A DNA stretch of 64,000 nucleotides, taken from Schistosoma haematobium. Taxonomy: Eukaryota > Platyhelminthes > Trematoda > Strigeidida > Schistosomatidae. Shown here in pieces: positions 1-10,436 of this stretch (position 1 is the stretch's first letter; each line of letters opens with the position of its first letter). The DNA is taken from assembly GCF_000699445.3 (NCBI RefSeq), contig NC_067195.1, forward strand, positions 20,097,287-20,161,286. The letters are read 5' to 3'. A program made the position numbers and the translations under genes. Below the pieces are notes generated by a model, which was not told the DNA's origin, made no database searches, and saw only the letters and a list, made by a program, of their open reading frames with translations.

Positions 1-194
1 CTAAGCATAATTCAACAATTTTTGTAGCTGATGCAAGTATCAGTGCCACACCTATTGTTACACGTTTACGAACTGATTTCTTACCTTTCGTCAGTTGCAT
101 TTGGATTGGACCATCAACTTTTGTAGCAGGTGGTTACGACTGTTGTCCTATGCTGTTTAGATATAATGACCAATCGATCAGTTTTGTTCACCAG
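1..194 (+). CDS. ARPC1: ARPC1 (Arp2/3 complex subunit 1), internal exon, 5' end outside window
   Basis: ARPC1 is the WD40-propeller subunit of the Arp2/3 complex, which nucleates branched actin filaments at the cell cortex. Reading from base 3, this exon encodes 64 residues with no stop. It includes STIFVADAS, then FVAGGYDCCPMLFRYND, which lines up with the animal ARPC1 segment around VVAAGHDCCPMLFNYDD. It ends at CAG|gtacgt (phase 0), a good donor site. With the exons at 1789-1919 and 3679-3808 it gives the last 150 residues, about 40% of a ~370-residue family member. Bases 1-2 finish a codon begun upstream, so the exon probably extends beyond the window. Family assignment rests on recalled similarity and is strong; exon boundaries follow GT/AG and phase agreement. 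Confidence 0.93.
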
Positions 195-1788
195 GTACGT
201 CGATTCGATTGTCATATACCTGTTATTTTATAAAAAGATGTGTGCGTCATTTTTATGTATAGTGTGCTTTTCATGGAAAATTTTTGGTTTAGTTCTGTTA
301 CTTGCGGATGTACAAACATTATTTCTTGCAGATGTAGTAGTCTTTGTTCATCTCCTCTCATTGTGTTGGTGTGTATTATGACAAACTGAACCGGTGTGCA
401 TCTGTACCAAGTCCTGTATTGTTAAATGACTTTAGTGACTAACTACTTCTAAGTAGTATGCATGATTTGCTTATAAATGTACGTTCGTATTTTAATGCAT
501 TGTTGTTTTTTGGTTCAATTAGGAAGGGTAGATAGTCACTGTTCATCCACTAAATACAAACCGAGTCGCTTCATGCCAATGTATATAAATAGCTACTACT
601 GTTATTATTCGGAGTTGATCACACTTATAGTCTTGTGCAATAACAACTAGGTTTTATTCCATAAGTACTTCTAGGTAATCAAAATGTAAGCATGTCTTAT
701 TGTAATTGATTGGGATTTATCCATTAGAATAATTTGCTTGATACAAATTTTTTAACCTATTCGGTTCTTGGAATCGAACCCATAATGTAGTTTGATTGCA
801 TAACCTAAGTAAATGGTTATAGTACTGTAAACTTTTATAATTTAACGGTGCTACTATTACGTATTATCAAGTCACGCACTTAATCCTCATCTTATAAATC
901 CTTGATATTTGTATTTCAGTTCTCAATATACATCTATATCTTTCAGTATGTCCTCTTTTTATTCCCTCTTTCTGTGCTAATGTGGAACGCCGCAACTTAA
1001 ATTGGTGTATTTCGTGTTATTTCCTTTCAGATTGAGTTCCTTATGTCTTTTTGTAATAGAACAAACTATATATATGGTCTCAACTTATTCTATTAGTAAT
1101 GATTCTTTCAACGCGTTAAGTAAATGCTGAATCAAATATAGATAAGCTCTGAGCCGTAGGACATCTCACATAAGCGCATATACACAAATACGAATCGTAA
1201 TTGTCGCTATCTGTCATTCTTACAAACTAATCAAGGTTTATCGAAAAGTTATTCTCTCGTATGTTTTACATAAAGTACTTTTCTTCAGAAACGAACCAAT
1301 CTTTTTCTCTAGATAAACTTTATAAGAGGAGACTGGTGGAGATTTATGACTACCTTACTTTTTAGAAAAAGCTATCCTAATTATGTGCATGATTAACATT
1401 TGTATTGTTTAGATAGAAAATTAGTTAGGTAAAATGTGTTTCTATCGAATGCTTGGAAATGTGTTTGATTGCCTTCATTTAGATACGGTTACAAGTCAAT
1501 AAGGTATTGAATAATGCACATCTTAGATAGAAGTATAACGTGGTAATTGGTTTCGTCGTATGAGTATATCATCAAATGTTTGCATCGAACTTGGATTATG
1601 TTTCGTAAGTGATATTTTTGACTATTTTGATTCATAGGTGACAGAGTAAACTGGTAATCAAGCTTTTTTATCGGGAGGGCTTGAAATGAATGATGATTGC
1701 TAGTGGAAACAAGAATAATATTTGTTTTATAGATTTTTATATTTGTTGTTCATGACGCTATCTGAATTATCTTTGTTCCCCAACCTAG
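195..1788 (+). other. ARPC1 intron, no recognised element
   Basis: AT-rich intron bounded by gtacgt and cctag. I see no coding match, no LINE reading frame and no ribozyme motif. The open frame starting near 130 is only a readthrough of the exon's other frame. Confidence 0.6.
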
Positions 1789-1919
1789 TTGGATACTAAG
1801 AGTGAATCTCGATATGGTGGAAAGGTAACAGCTATGAAGAAATTTCAAGATATTGATCGCATGGCTACAGCTGATAATACTAGCTCTCGTTTACCGACGA
1901 TTCATCAAAACTGCATTAA
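1789..1919 (+). CDS. ARPC1: ARPC1, penultimate exon
   Basis: After acceptor ..caacctag this exon reads LDTKSESRYGG, then MKKFQDIDRMAT and LPTIHQNCI. It matches the insert of ARPC1 between the last two propeller blades (LDIPKQS..AMERFRNMDKRAT..LHQNSI in vertebrates). That loop is the Arp2/3-binding arm in known ARPC1 structures. It ends ATTAA|gtaagt, leaving two bases of a split Asn codon (phase 2). The 1.6 kb intron before it holds no recognisable element. Confidence 0.93.
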
Positions 1920-2009
1920 GTAAGTTCAGTTGATTGCTGTTCTTCATTTTTATTTTATGTTAAGGTTACTCTTGAGTGAACAGCAGCATAGCGTTATACA
2001 TACAGCCAT

Positions 2010-2560
2010 GTCACCATGCCAAACCACCGCATAATTCGATGGGTGATATTGTCTAGTGTGGTAATAGGCTAGTAGAAAGTTAGGGGCAGCCAAACTAGGA
2101 TGTAACATCAGTCCATAAGGTCACTAGCAATTGAAATGAGCCGTACATTTAGGTGCATACAACTTGGTTGGGTCCGCTCGGATTTTGTAACCAGTGATTG
2201 GAAACTGAGTGACGTGAATCAGAATTTTCCCCAATGAGGAGTGTGGATTCGCTCGTTATTTCCCCTTAGATCTTGGGTTTCTAAGTTATCTTGTGATTTT
2301 CTTTCGTTCCACAAACCCAAATTTCCCCCTAGAATCATATCTTCTACTCCTGGACTTCTATACTACTACTGGTACTGTCAATACTTCTACTTTTCTGTGA
2401 TTTATTTCACTTCACTTTGCTACTTTGGATTAATTTCACTTCACTTTGCTAATTTGGTGTGGCAACTCGAACCGATTCACATATATGCTAGGTTTCATGT
2501 TGCATATGACTGGTTGCTTGAAGTTTGCATGGTGGTAGTGTTACATCTTTGATCTGTTTA
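2010..2560 (+). mobile_element. 3' end of an RTE-type LINE (second family), sense strand, in ARPC1 last intron
   Basis: Bases ~2080-2290 are a decayed copy of the C-terminal reading frame of an RTE-clade LINE. The sense is: Trp-Lys-His-Gln-Ser, cysteine/glycine-rich turn, then an Arg-Ser-Gln-Trp-like end. The same block is found on the - strand at 23440-23570. Bases 2300-2560 resemble the 3' untranslated region of the same family, with ctgtgattt, cacttcactttgctaatttgg and ggtgtggcaactcgaaccg. That block recurs at 54540-54790, reversed at 23189-23270, and in short form at 26690-26755. A ~30 bp internal duplication of the 'ttcacttcactttgct' block sits at 2407-2452. No intact open frame remains. 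Confidence 0.65.
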
Positions 2561-2589
2561 CCCATTGATATACAGAAGGTAACTTGTCT

Positions 2590-3090
2590 CAATCTAGATT
2601 AAAGCCTTGATACGATAGGCCTAATGGTTCAACCTTGAGGCTAGAATCACGTGAGTTGGAAGTGAGACCAACTACCTTGGGTAGAGAGACGGAAACTGTT
2701 CTATCACCTGATTAATTGCCAAGTGAGAGAAGACGAGTCAGCTGGAACACTATTCATTTTCCCGATTCCGATTCACACTCCGGTTCAGGTACATGAATAA
2801 TATATATGACTAACATGACCACAACGCACAAACAATTAGAAAATACAATTATGTTCAAAACTAGGCATTAAAGTAGAAAAATAGAGTACTAAAGATTACG
2901 TTTAAGTTATAATAACTTTGGAACAAAAAAGGGTACGACAGTGAATCATACATCAAACGAAAGCCTTTAGTTTGTAAAATGAACTAGGGACAAAACTGAA
3001 TGTTAGTATTTTGCAAGCTTTGAAGTAAGTGAAAGGACTTCCTCAAAAGTAGCTTCCGTTGTTTGTCATGGCTTTTTTGTTTCCCATACC
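2590..3090. repeat. Unclassified dispersed repeat, family Y, copy 1
   Basis: About 500 bp shared with 10195-10436 joined to 13207-13450. Matching landmarks in order: acgataggc, ttcaaccttgagg, gtagagagacggaaa, atgaataa, accacaacgca, caattagaaaa, gtgaatcatacatcaaacga, actgaatgttagtatt. The order and spacing agree, so this is one family. No protein or terminal structure is recognised; the class is unknown. Confidence 0.6.
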
Positions 3091-3678
3091 ACATTACCAC
3101 AACGAAATAAAATCAACGAGTTAAATAGCAGGAGTCGAAATAATGCAGTGGGAAATATAGTGAGAAAGACTAAACATTTAAGTAGTTCGAAGAGATATTT
3201 GTAAGTAGGCTGATTAAAGGCTAGTAAAGGGTAAATAAATAGCACTCATTTTTTATCTGCAGTTTCAATAGAGCAGAGATTCGGATGCTTTTTTGTCAGA
3301 ATGAATTGTCAAGCGTCAGTAAATAAACTGACTCAAGTACACTCCCCAATCTGAACCTTACAAAAAATATAAATCGACTTCGTTTCATTTTTGGTTGGGA
3401 TTAACCAAGATCTTTAGCCGCTTATCTGTGTTATTTTAATTTCTCATTCTTTTGAGCTTTCATTTTTTCAAGACAAGAACAAGAAGTTATAGATATCACG
3501 AAAACAGTGACATGTCTCATTTGGTTTTATGCAAAGCTTTTCATTTTCTTAGTTTGATCGAATATAAGTTGTTACATTTATAAACTTGTCACCTAAATTT
3601 CACACCTAATTTACATAGGTTTCAAAACTTTTTTATGACTCGTTAAACTTTTATTTTTTTGTCTACTCAAAACTTCAG

Positions 3679-3808
3679 TGAAATTCGAATTCTTAAAGGT
3701 GATCGTTCAATGGCTTCAGAACTCAGTTCAGTCGGTCGAGATGGTAATCTCGTATTGTGGAACTTTCCAACACTATCTGAACAAATTGCAGATTTAAAGA
3801 TAGTTTGA
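3679..3808 (+). CDS. ARPC1: ARPC1, last exon with stop codon
   Basis: Acceptor ..aacttcag is followed by T, completing the split Asn codon. The exon then reads EIRILKGDRSM, SSVGRDGNLVLWNFPTLSEQ and IADLKIV before TGA at 3806-3808. This is the final WD blade of ARPC1 (vertebrate ..TGIDGAMTIWDFKTLESSIQGLRIM). The WD-type residues are written LVLWNF here and the C-terminus has the family's usual length. No canonical AATAAA appears in the first ~150 bases downstream, so the mRNA end is not placed. Confidence 0.93.
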
Positions 3809-4242
3809 TGTGTCTCGGTAATTCCCTTAGTCAGGAGATTTGTACGTTTATGTCAAACTCAGTTACAATTTATATTGTGATCACTGCGAATGACCGCATA
3901 ATTACCGTCATCTTTCTTACTAATGATTTTCACAATTTGTGTGTAAACTAAATATTTTATAATCATTTTACCTAATTGTTCAGAAACAGTTTTTCTTTCT
4001 TTCAATTATGTGGGTATGTGTATTTGTGTCTATCTTTATGTAAATGTAAAGAACACACTAAAAGAGAGTGTATTTTACGCCTCCGTATAACAGTATCCTA
4101 TTGAGGGACGGGCTGAGAAAATCATAGTCTGTTGGCATTACCTTTTCCCTCATGATGCTTTCATTCATTTTCCAAAAATCAGTACTTTTAATATGTGCGG
4201 AATGGTTAATGTTAGTTTGAGATCTTTGATTTATCTTACTTG

Positions 4243-4244
<2 letters not shown>
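3809..4244. other. Intergenic, downstream of ARPC1
   Basis: No coding or repeat family recognised before the TA microsatellite. Presumably contains the ARPC1 3' untranslated region. Confidence 0.5.

Positions 4245-4298
<54 letters not shown>
4245..4298. repeat. (TA)27 microsatellite
   Basis: Uninterrupted TA dinucleotides for 54 bases, ending directly where the SR2-derived fragment begins (tgatcgaacc at 4301). Confidence 0.97.
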
Positions 4299-4300
<2 letters not shown>

Positions 4301-4301
<1 letters not shown>

Positions 4302-5580
4302 GATCGAACCTTACGAAATTCAACGTGTTGATTTGAAGTTACTCCGTTTAGTAACACCGTTGGGAACTTTGTATGTCATTGAGAGTGGTGTGTTACTTCT
4401 GTAGTTTGCACAATTACTAAGAACCTGATCGGAACTTACAAAATTGAAATTGTTGGTCTGGAAGATGTATCCTATGTCGTTTGGAACTTGTTGCTCGGAC
4501 CCACTCCGAACTCTCTAAGCTTGTTAGGTGCTTAGAGAAAACATATATTAAGCTTTTATAGCGCTGTTCATTCATTTTCCCAGAACTTCTTCATTTTCAG
4601 CGTGACTAATACCATGTGATGATGTCTTCATAATCTGTTCCTATCTCTCTGTTCGTACATCTCACATGCACCTTGTAAATATTTTATTGACGCAGATGTG
4701 GTCAGTCTCGTTTCTTGTAGTGTGTTCCTGTGATTCCTGTGTAGCTTTGTGTATGGGATTGTCGGGAGAAATACTGCCGTCTATAGTCACCATGTTGTTG
4801 ATAGCACATAGATTCTCCAGTCGCACTCCATTCTCGTTACCCTCGTAGTCTATGTCGTCCCGTAATGCGTTAGTATCCGGTATTGTCTGTCCGGAATTCG
4901 GTGTCGATGTTTCATATCAGGATGATCAACATTTTTCTCGAAGATTTGTTCAGGGTGAGTTGGAGTACTTCGTAAAACTGGTGTTTAAGATGTTCTCTGT
5001 GGTGACTGGTAAGTTTGTTGCAGAGGATAGCGTCGATTGTAGTGCTTGGTTTCTTTGTCTTGAGTGATGCTTAAATGTTCCTGGAGCCTTGTGTTTCTCT
5101 TGTGTTACATAAGCGCTTATCCTGGTTCTTTAGATAACGTGAGTGCGACTCCTTGTGTGTATTGGATATTTCTGTTTCTGAACGAAATACAATGAGTGGT
5201 CTATCGAAGTTATTGTTTTTGTTGAGATAGTGTTTAGTGTGTTTTACTTATTGCAAACACATTCAGGTTGCGTCTGCTGATTTCCTCGGTTACTCGAATG
5301 GTTGTCCTAATCTTTATCAGTCTCCGACATTCCATGTGCGTGTATTGATTGTCGGTTTTGGTTTTGTCGGAGGAGATATGGTGTTGGTGATTGCCGAAGA
5401 ATTTTGGCTTTCGTCATGAGTCGTGAATAACTGTTCTATAGGAAAATTCTTGAACTTCCATAATAGAGTGTAAGTGGGCTGATTAGTGTATTTTCGCCAG
5501 GCGGGGTTGTTGAGGTTACACACAGCCTTTCTCCTTTTCCTATGTGTGGGATGGTCAGCAATTAAAGGATGGTTTAGGCG
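4301..5580 (-). mobile_element. SR2-like (RTE clade) LINE fragment, copy A, antisense
   Basis: Read on the - strand this holds broken pieces of the SR2 apurinic-type endonuclease. One piece has the order RLENLCAINN, HKATQES, DHICVNK. Another has RRNLNVFAISKTH and QGVALTLSKE. These match the RTE pattern NLCAFNK, HKATW, DHICINK, LAVLGISETHW and GVALMLSK. The frame has many stops and frameshifts, so it is dead. Copies B (32980-34182, same strand) and C (53230-54290, opposite strand) are nearly identical; two 60-codon open frames on the opposite strand are preserved residue for residue in all three simply because the DNA is. Confidence 0.8.
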
Positions 5581-6687
5581 TAGTCAAATGTCATTTCAAT
5601 CTCTGCGATGATTTTAAGTTAAGTTTTTGAAACTAACGTCTTCTATATACTCCGATCCTAACTTCTACTATTTATTCAAATATTGACTAATATCTGTATG
5701 AATCAATTGCCATGATTTGTTTATTTATAATATTGAAGTAACTATCAAGTCGACCGATTTGTGAATGAATATACACAAGTATTTATTCCATTGGTTTTTA
5801 ATACCATGTGAATTTTTATTTCACTATGTTTCTAAACGAGTTTGGACATTGGTTTTGGATATTTTATTTATTTATTCATATTAAATAATTCACTACCAAT
5901 GAAATGAAATACTTTCATCATACATCATAAGTTAACATTCGTATCACTGACATCAAGTTTTATCAAGATGACCCATTTAATTTTTTACAATAAATGTAGC
6001 CTGGTCTTGTTTATTGTTAAATAACTGGTGTGTGTTTATATAGAACTCATTTTAATAATGTCATTCACATTTGAAGTGCATAGGTTGTTAGCTGTTTTTC
6101 GCATAGTATAGCGAAACGGTTTATAGTTGTTAGTTCTTACTGATAGAGTATGAACTGTTTGTACAAAAGACCAGGAGATCTTAGTACTAAATCGAAGCTG
6201 TCCATTCGGTATTTATGAAGTTAGTAATAGCCCTATCAAAGTAGATGAAACATGCTTGAATCTGTCACATTATTGTATTCTGAAGATAACAAGAAACTGT
6301 ATCCTAGTATTTTTAGAATAAAGTATTTCAGTGGAAGTGTCTGAAAGACTGTCATCCGGTAATGTCTGTCAATTGTACCGTTGATTTCTCCTGTTGCTCT
6401 TTTTATCGATCTACTTGGTTATATCGCTGAGCAATAAATGGTTTGTATATAATTCCATGTGTGCTTCTTTTATAGTTTCTTTTTCTAATAACTCTGCTAC
6501 TTTCGTGAATTTACCTCAAATTCGGGTATTATTTCTAGGTGCGATCAATATATATATTTATAATTTTGGGTGCATAACTATTTTCACGATGTCTTCGTTG
6601 AGACAAATAAGGTTGTTTGAATATTAAGCTTTTGAAACGTTTTATAATATGTACATGAACACGAAACATCAACGATTAGCCAGCGAG
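4637..6687 (+). repeat. Arm 1 of a ~2 kb near-identical inverted duplication
   Basis: The sequence from about 4637 to 6687 reappears reverse-complemented at 52098-54290. It covers SR2 fragment A and about 1.1 kb of adjoining DNA (5580-6687) in which I recognise no transposon. Long runs compared by eye in 5560-6400 show no differences. Homology ends at 'gattagccag' (6680-6689) on one side and near 'gttcgtacatctcac' on the other. Confidence 0.85.
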
Positions 6688-7689
6688 TTAAATTAAACTT
6701 AAAATTATCTACCCACCCAAATATGTCAGCCTACAACGCTTTGAGAAGTTGAAATAGCTGTAACTTATCTTGGTCAAAGGTCTCTAGTAGCAAATGCACT
6801 GACAATATTTATTTTGTAGTGTATTGGCTTTGAGATAATTCCTTAGCTTTGTATATCAATCGCCCTGATAACCGTTAAATGGTAAATTCTTGCAGTGTAT
6901 GGATTCAGAAGGCAACACGAAGTGCCTACCGCAGTTTATCATTGGATAGCACAAATCACAATTCTACAAGCGAATTTGAGCAGAAAGGCTAGTGCAATCG
7001 ATTTCAGAGTCGACATAATAGTAGTAATAATATAATGAAGTAGACATATATTCTAATAACACTGTCTGTTAAATAAGTTAATTGGAATGCTTGGTAAAAT
7101 TAACCATAAATAAACTTAATTTTAAGATAGATGCTATAATCTAGTAATAGCATGCTAAATGAGAAGTTGCTTTGATTTTTGTGCCGTTAATTCTGACGGA
7201 TATCGATTGGTGATAATCTCGGCTCATAAAGAATAACATAAATCTCGTGATGATACATAACCTGCTTTTTCATTTCTACAATAATTCAACACTTAACTGT
7301 GGCTGAGAAAACGGGAACTCGAGATAAGCTAAGAGGTTTCGATACTGGTTGTCCAGCTCAATCCATTTAGTTCTAGCTTCTCTCTCTGTCAGTGAATTTT
7401 AGAACATAGAAATACCTAGCAATATTGATGCAGAATTTAAATCACTATATTAAATTCAGCATAGAACTGCCTAGGTGATATCTGTTTTGCGCTCAACAAT
7501 TTACCTACATCAACCTTGGAAAGAATGGGAATATAACAAATCAATTTAATAAGTTGTCGAATTTATGTACATTGGTATTTCCTGTATAATTAACGTGAAA
7601 ATATTGTGGTATAAAAATGCTTATACAATACAAGGTCTTGTATAGATGAAAACAATACAACCATTATATAGATTTTATGGCTTATTTTT
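6688..7689. other. Intergenic, nothing recognised
   Basis: AT-rich, no coding match, no known repeat seen. Confidence 0.5.
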
Positions 7690-9600
7690 GAACGAATAAC
7701 AAATTTTTAACTCTCAAAGACAAAGAACCAGACAATATTTACCCTAATAACGTTTAATAAATTATTGATATTCTTATAGACTTCTCGTAAACTTATGTCT
7801 CTGACCAAGAACTTCAACTTTTTAAATCTACTCTTCCAGTATATTAACACACAAGTAACAGGTGAAAGTCTTCTAACAAAAAAACAGAAATCAGCAACGA
7901 TAACCTATTAATATCCCGTCAAGATAAACGTACAGGTTTAGTTCTGTCAGACCGCAAGATCTACGTAGACAAAATGATAAACTTATCAGTTGACACCGAG
8001 TTTGTCAAATAAATCAATGAGACGAACAAAAGACCAAAATGATCGAAAAGTAACTGAGTGGAGTTATCAATGAGAATGAAAAATGGTCGTGTAATGAACG
8101 AAGATATTTATGAGTGCATAAAATCATCGGGATCAATAATAACACAACTATATGGTTTTCCTAAAATACACAAACCTCACCGACCAATTCTTAAAATGTT
8201 CAGGTCCCCTTAACACTCAATGATAAGGCGGTTGACAGATCTCCTGGGACCCGTAAGATGTGTTTGTATGCATTCCCCACATGATAATTTTGAATGCATT
8301 AATTACATAAAAGAAGTGAATGTAAATGATGAACTTATCCTTTCCCTTGATATCAAATCACCATTCATTACTATACCACAGAGACTATCAGTTTCATTTG
8401 CAAATATATAAGTAACAATCAGACTAATATCGGAATACCGGAAGCGTATTTAAAGGAACTACTATTACAATACACTTGTAATGTACGATTTATATTCAGC
8501 GACGTAATTCATAGGCAAAAGTATGGCATAGCAGTTGGATCCCATATTGGTCCATTACAAGCGGATTATTTCATAGACAGTCGAGAAAAAAATCAGCCTA
8601 AAACAACCTACGCACAAATAAAAGATACCTGGATGGTATTTTTATCATTTGTGACGATAAATATTATTTCAGTCATCTAAAGATATTTAATAACTGCCAC
8701 TCAGCAATAAATTTCATATTTGAATATGAAAGCAAAGTATTTACTTTCTTGATATCGAAATGACAAGGAAACACGATGGATCTGTAAGAAGATTCATCTT
8801 CAGGAAACCCTCATGAAATGGTCAGCTATCAAGTTTTTACAACTGGGTCCCCAATGGACAACATCGAAATTTAATCATATCTCCTGCTCTGCGAATACGA
8901 AGAATTTGTAATCCCAAGGTCATGGATAACAAACTGAAATACACACAGTACATACAGACGTCCTGAATAAGAGGATTTCCGACCCTCGAACGTTATTCGC
9001 AGCAAATTTGAGACTAGCGTTCTCCGCGCGATCAATGTTCACCAATAATCTTAAGCAGAAATTATCTTATTTGGTCAACTCTATGTGCTTTTATCAATTT
9101 ACTTCTTCATGTGAGGCCAGGTATACAGGTCGTTCGATGAGCATTTTATCTAAAAGAATTCAAGAAAACTATCCGGCTTGGCTGAAAAGAGATAGAAATA
9201 CCTCAATAAGAAGTTCGATAATCGAACACCTTGTGAACACAGATCACTCAATCAAAACCTATTCTGCGTTCAAAGTCTTCGAGGTAATTAGAAGGCTAGC
9301 AACGGTAGTTATAATCCATCTTCTTAGCATTTCAGAAGCACTGGCTATCCATCTGGAAAATCCAGAATTATTTGCCCAAACGAAACTGGCACAACATCTT
9401 CATCTATCATGATCTTAATCTCTCACAAATTTTCTTTATTAATAATTTTCGTCTTTCAAAGCCATCTGCTTCCCTCTGTCTTTTTTATAAACCTTCTGTT
9501 TCTATGACCCTCCCGATTACAGTTAATCTCAATTTTTATGCCTCTGTTTATTCTACCTCACTGTTGCCATGTTTAACAATTTTATTATCCATATTCTTGT
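7690..9600 (+). mobile_element. Decayed Penelope-like retroelement (reverse transcriptase + GIY-YIG)
   Basis: Frames on the + strand follow the Penelope-like order. Near 7915-8010: SRQDKRTGLVLSDRKIYVDKM (residues before RT, like 'ADKGG..VVMD..YI.KM'). Near 8150-8200: YGFPKIHKPHRPIL, the diagnostic 'YGLPKIHK..PLRPI'. At 8330-8360: LSLDIKSPFITIP, RT motif A. At 8500-8570: RQKYGIAVGSHIGPLQADYF, motif B region. The catalytic YxDD block is not clear. At 9008-9412 an open 134-codon frame carries the C-terminal GIY-YIG-type domain (CFYQFTSSCEARYTGRS, LSKRIQE, SIIEHLVNTDHSI). Several stops and frameshifts make the copy inactive. Outer limits are approximate. Confidence 0.8.
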
Positions 9601-10194
9601 AATAAGTATCATTTTGAAAAATAAGTATATATTTACGATTGTACAGCTTTGAAAATAAATTCTTTGAAAAGGCAACGCTTCTCTGAACCGGAGTTTCATA
9701 TTATGCAAGGGTAGGTAAATAAAGTGTTTTTTTTTTAGCAAACAGTGTTTGATCACTATCAAAGTATCTACCTTAAAGATGTGATAAGTCAAACGATGGT
9801 AAACGGTGTTTTTCACTTTTTAGTTATAGCCCGAATCGCTTCCCAGTAAATTTATATAACGTTCGGTTAAATCTAGTTCCTCACATTAACACTTATCAAA
9901 TTTCAAACTCATACTTTTGACTTGAAAATGAAATGCAATTTATTTTTAGGCAGAATGATAGCAGAGTTTTCAAATTTATGTTTGAATTCGACCCTAAGAA
10001 AGTACAATGCTTTGGTATATCCGATTCTCTACACTAGAATGTTCTGATATCCTAGCCAATTGCACTTGGAGAATCTATATTATACTTTTCTTTCCCTTAT
10101 AAGACGTATTACTTAGTTTCTAAGAGAGACAAAATTTCTGTTACGTCCATAACCTTTCTAACCAATAATATACAAGAGAACTCGTCTCGAAATA
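9601..10194. other. Intergenic, nothing recognised
   Basis: No coding or repeat match seen. Confidence 0.45.
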
Positions 10195-10436
10195 GGTTAA
10201 TAGCTTAACACGATAGGCTAACTGGTTTAACCTTGAGGATGGAAATGCGTTAGTCCGAATTGAGACTGACAGCCTTGAGCAGAGAGACGAAGAATTCTAT
10301 CACATGATTAGCTGACAGGCGAAAGAGGACAAATCAACTGGAACAATACTTGGTTTATTCTTATACCCAATTAATATTAGCGTAAATAGATCCATGAATA
10401 AATATATGAATAACACAACCACAACGCATAAAGAAT
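10195..10436. repeat. Repeat family Y, copy 2, left part
   Basis: Matches 2590-2840 (acgataggcta, aaccttgagg, cagagagacg, cacaacgcataa). It breaks off at 'aaagaattac' where the SR2 3' end begins, and resumes at 13207. Confidence 0.6.

Noticed and set aside
735..800. B-box-like gggttcgattcc on the - strand, possible tRNA gene
   Set aside because: No A box, acceptor stem or cloverleaf could be drawn around it.
1540..1600. Reverse-strand gatgatatactcatacgacgaaacc resembling a hammerhead core
   Set aside because: No CUGANGA at the right spacing and no GTC cleavage triplet with pairing; no family flanks.
5237..5419. 60-codon frame repeated exactly at 33927 and 53365 (-), suggesting a small conserved protein
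   Set aside because: The conservation is of the DNA (near-identical SR2 copies A, B and C), including non-coding parts; the sense content is the antisense of an endonuclease.
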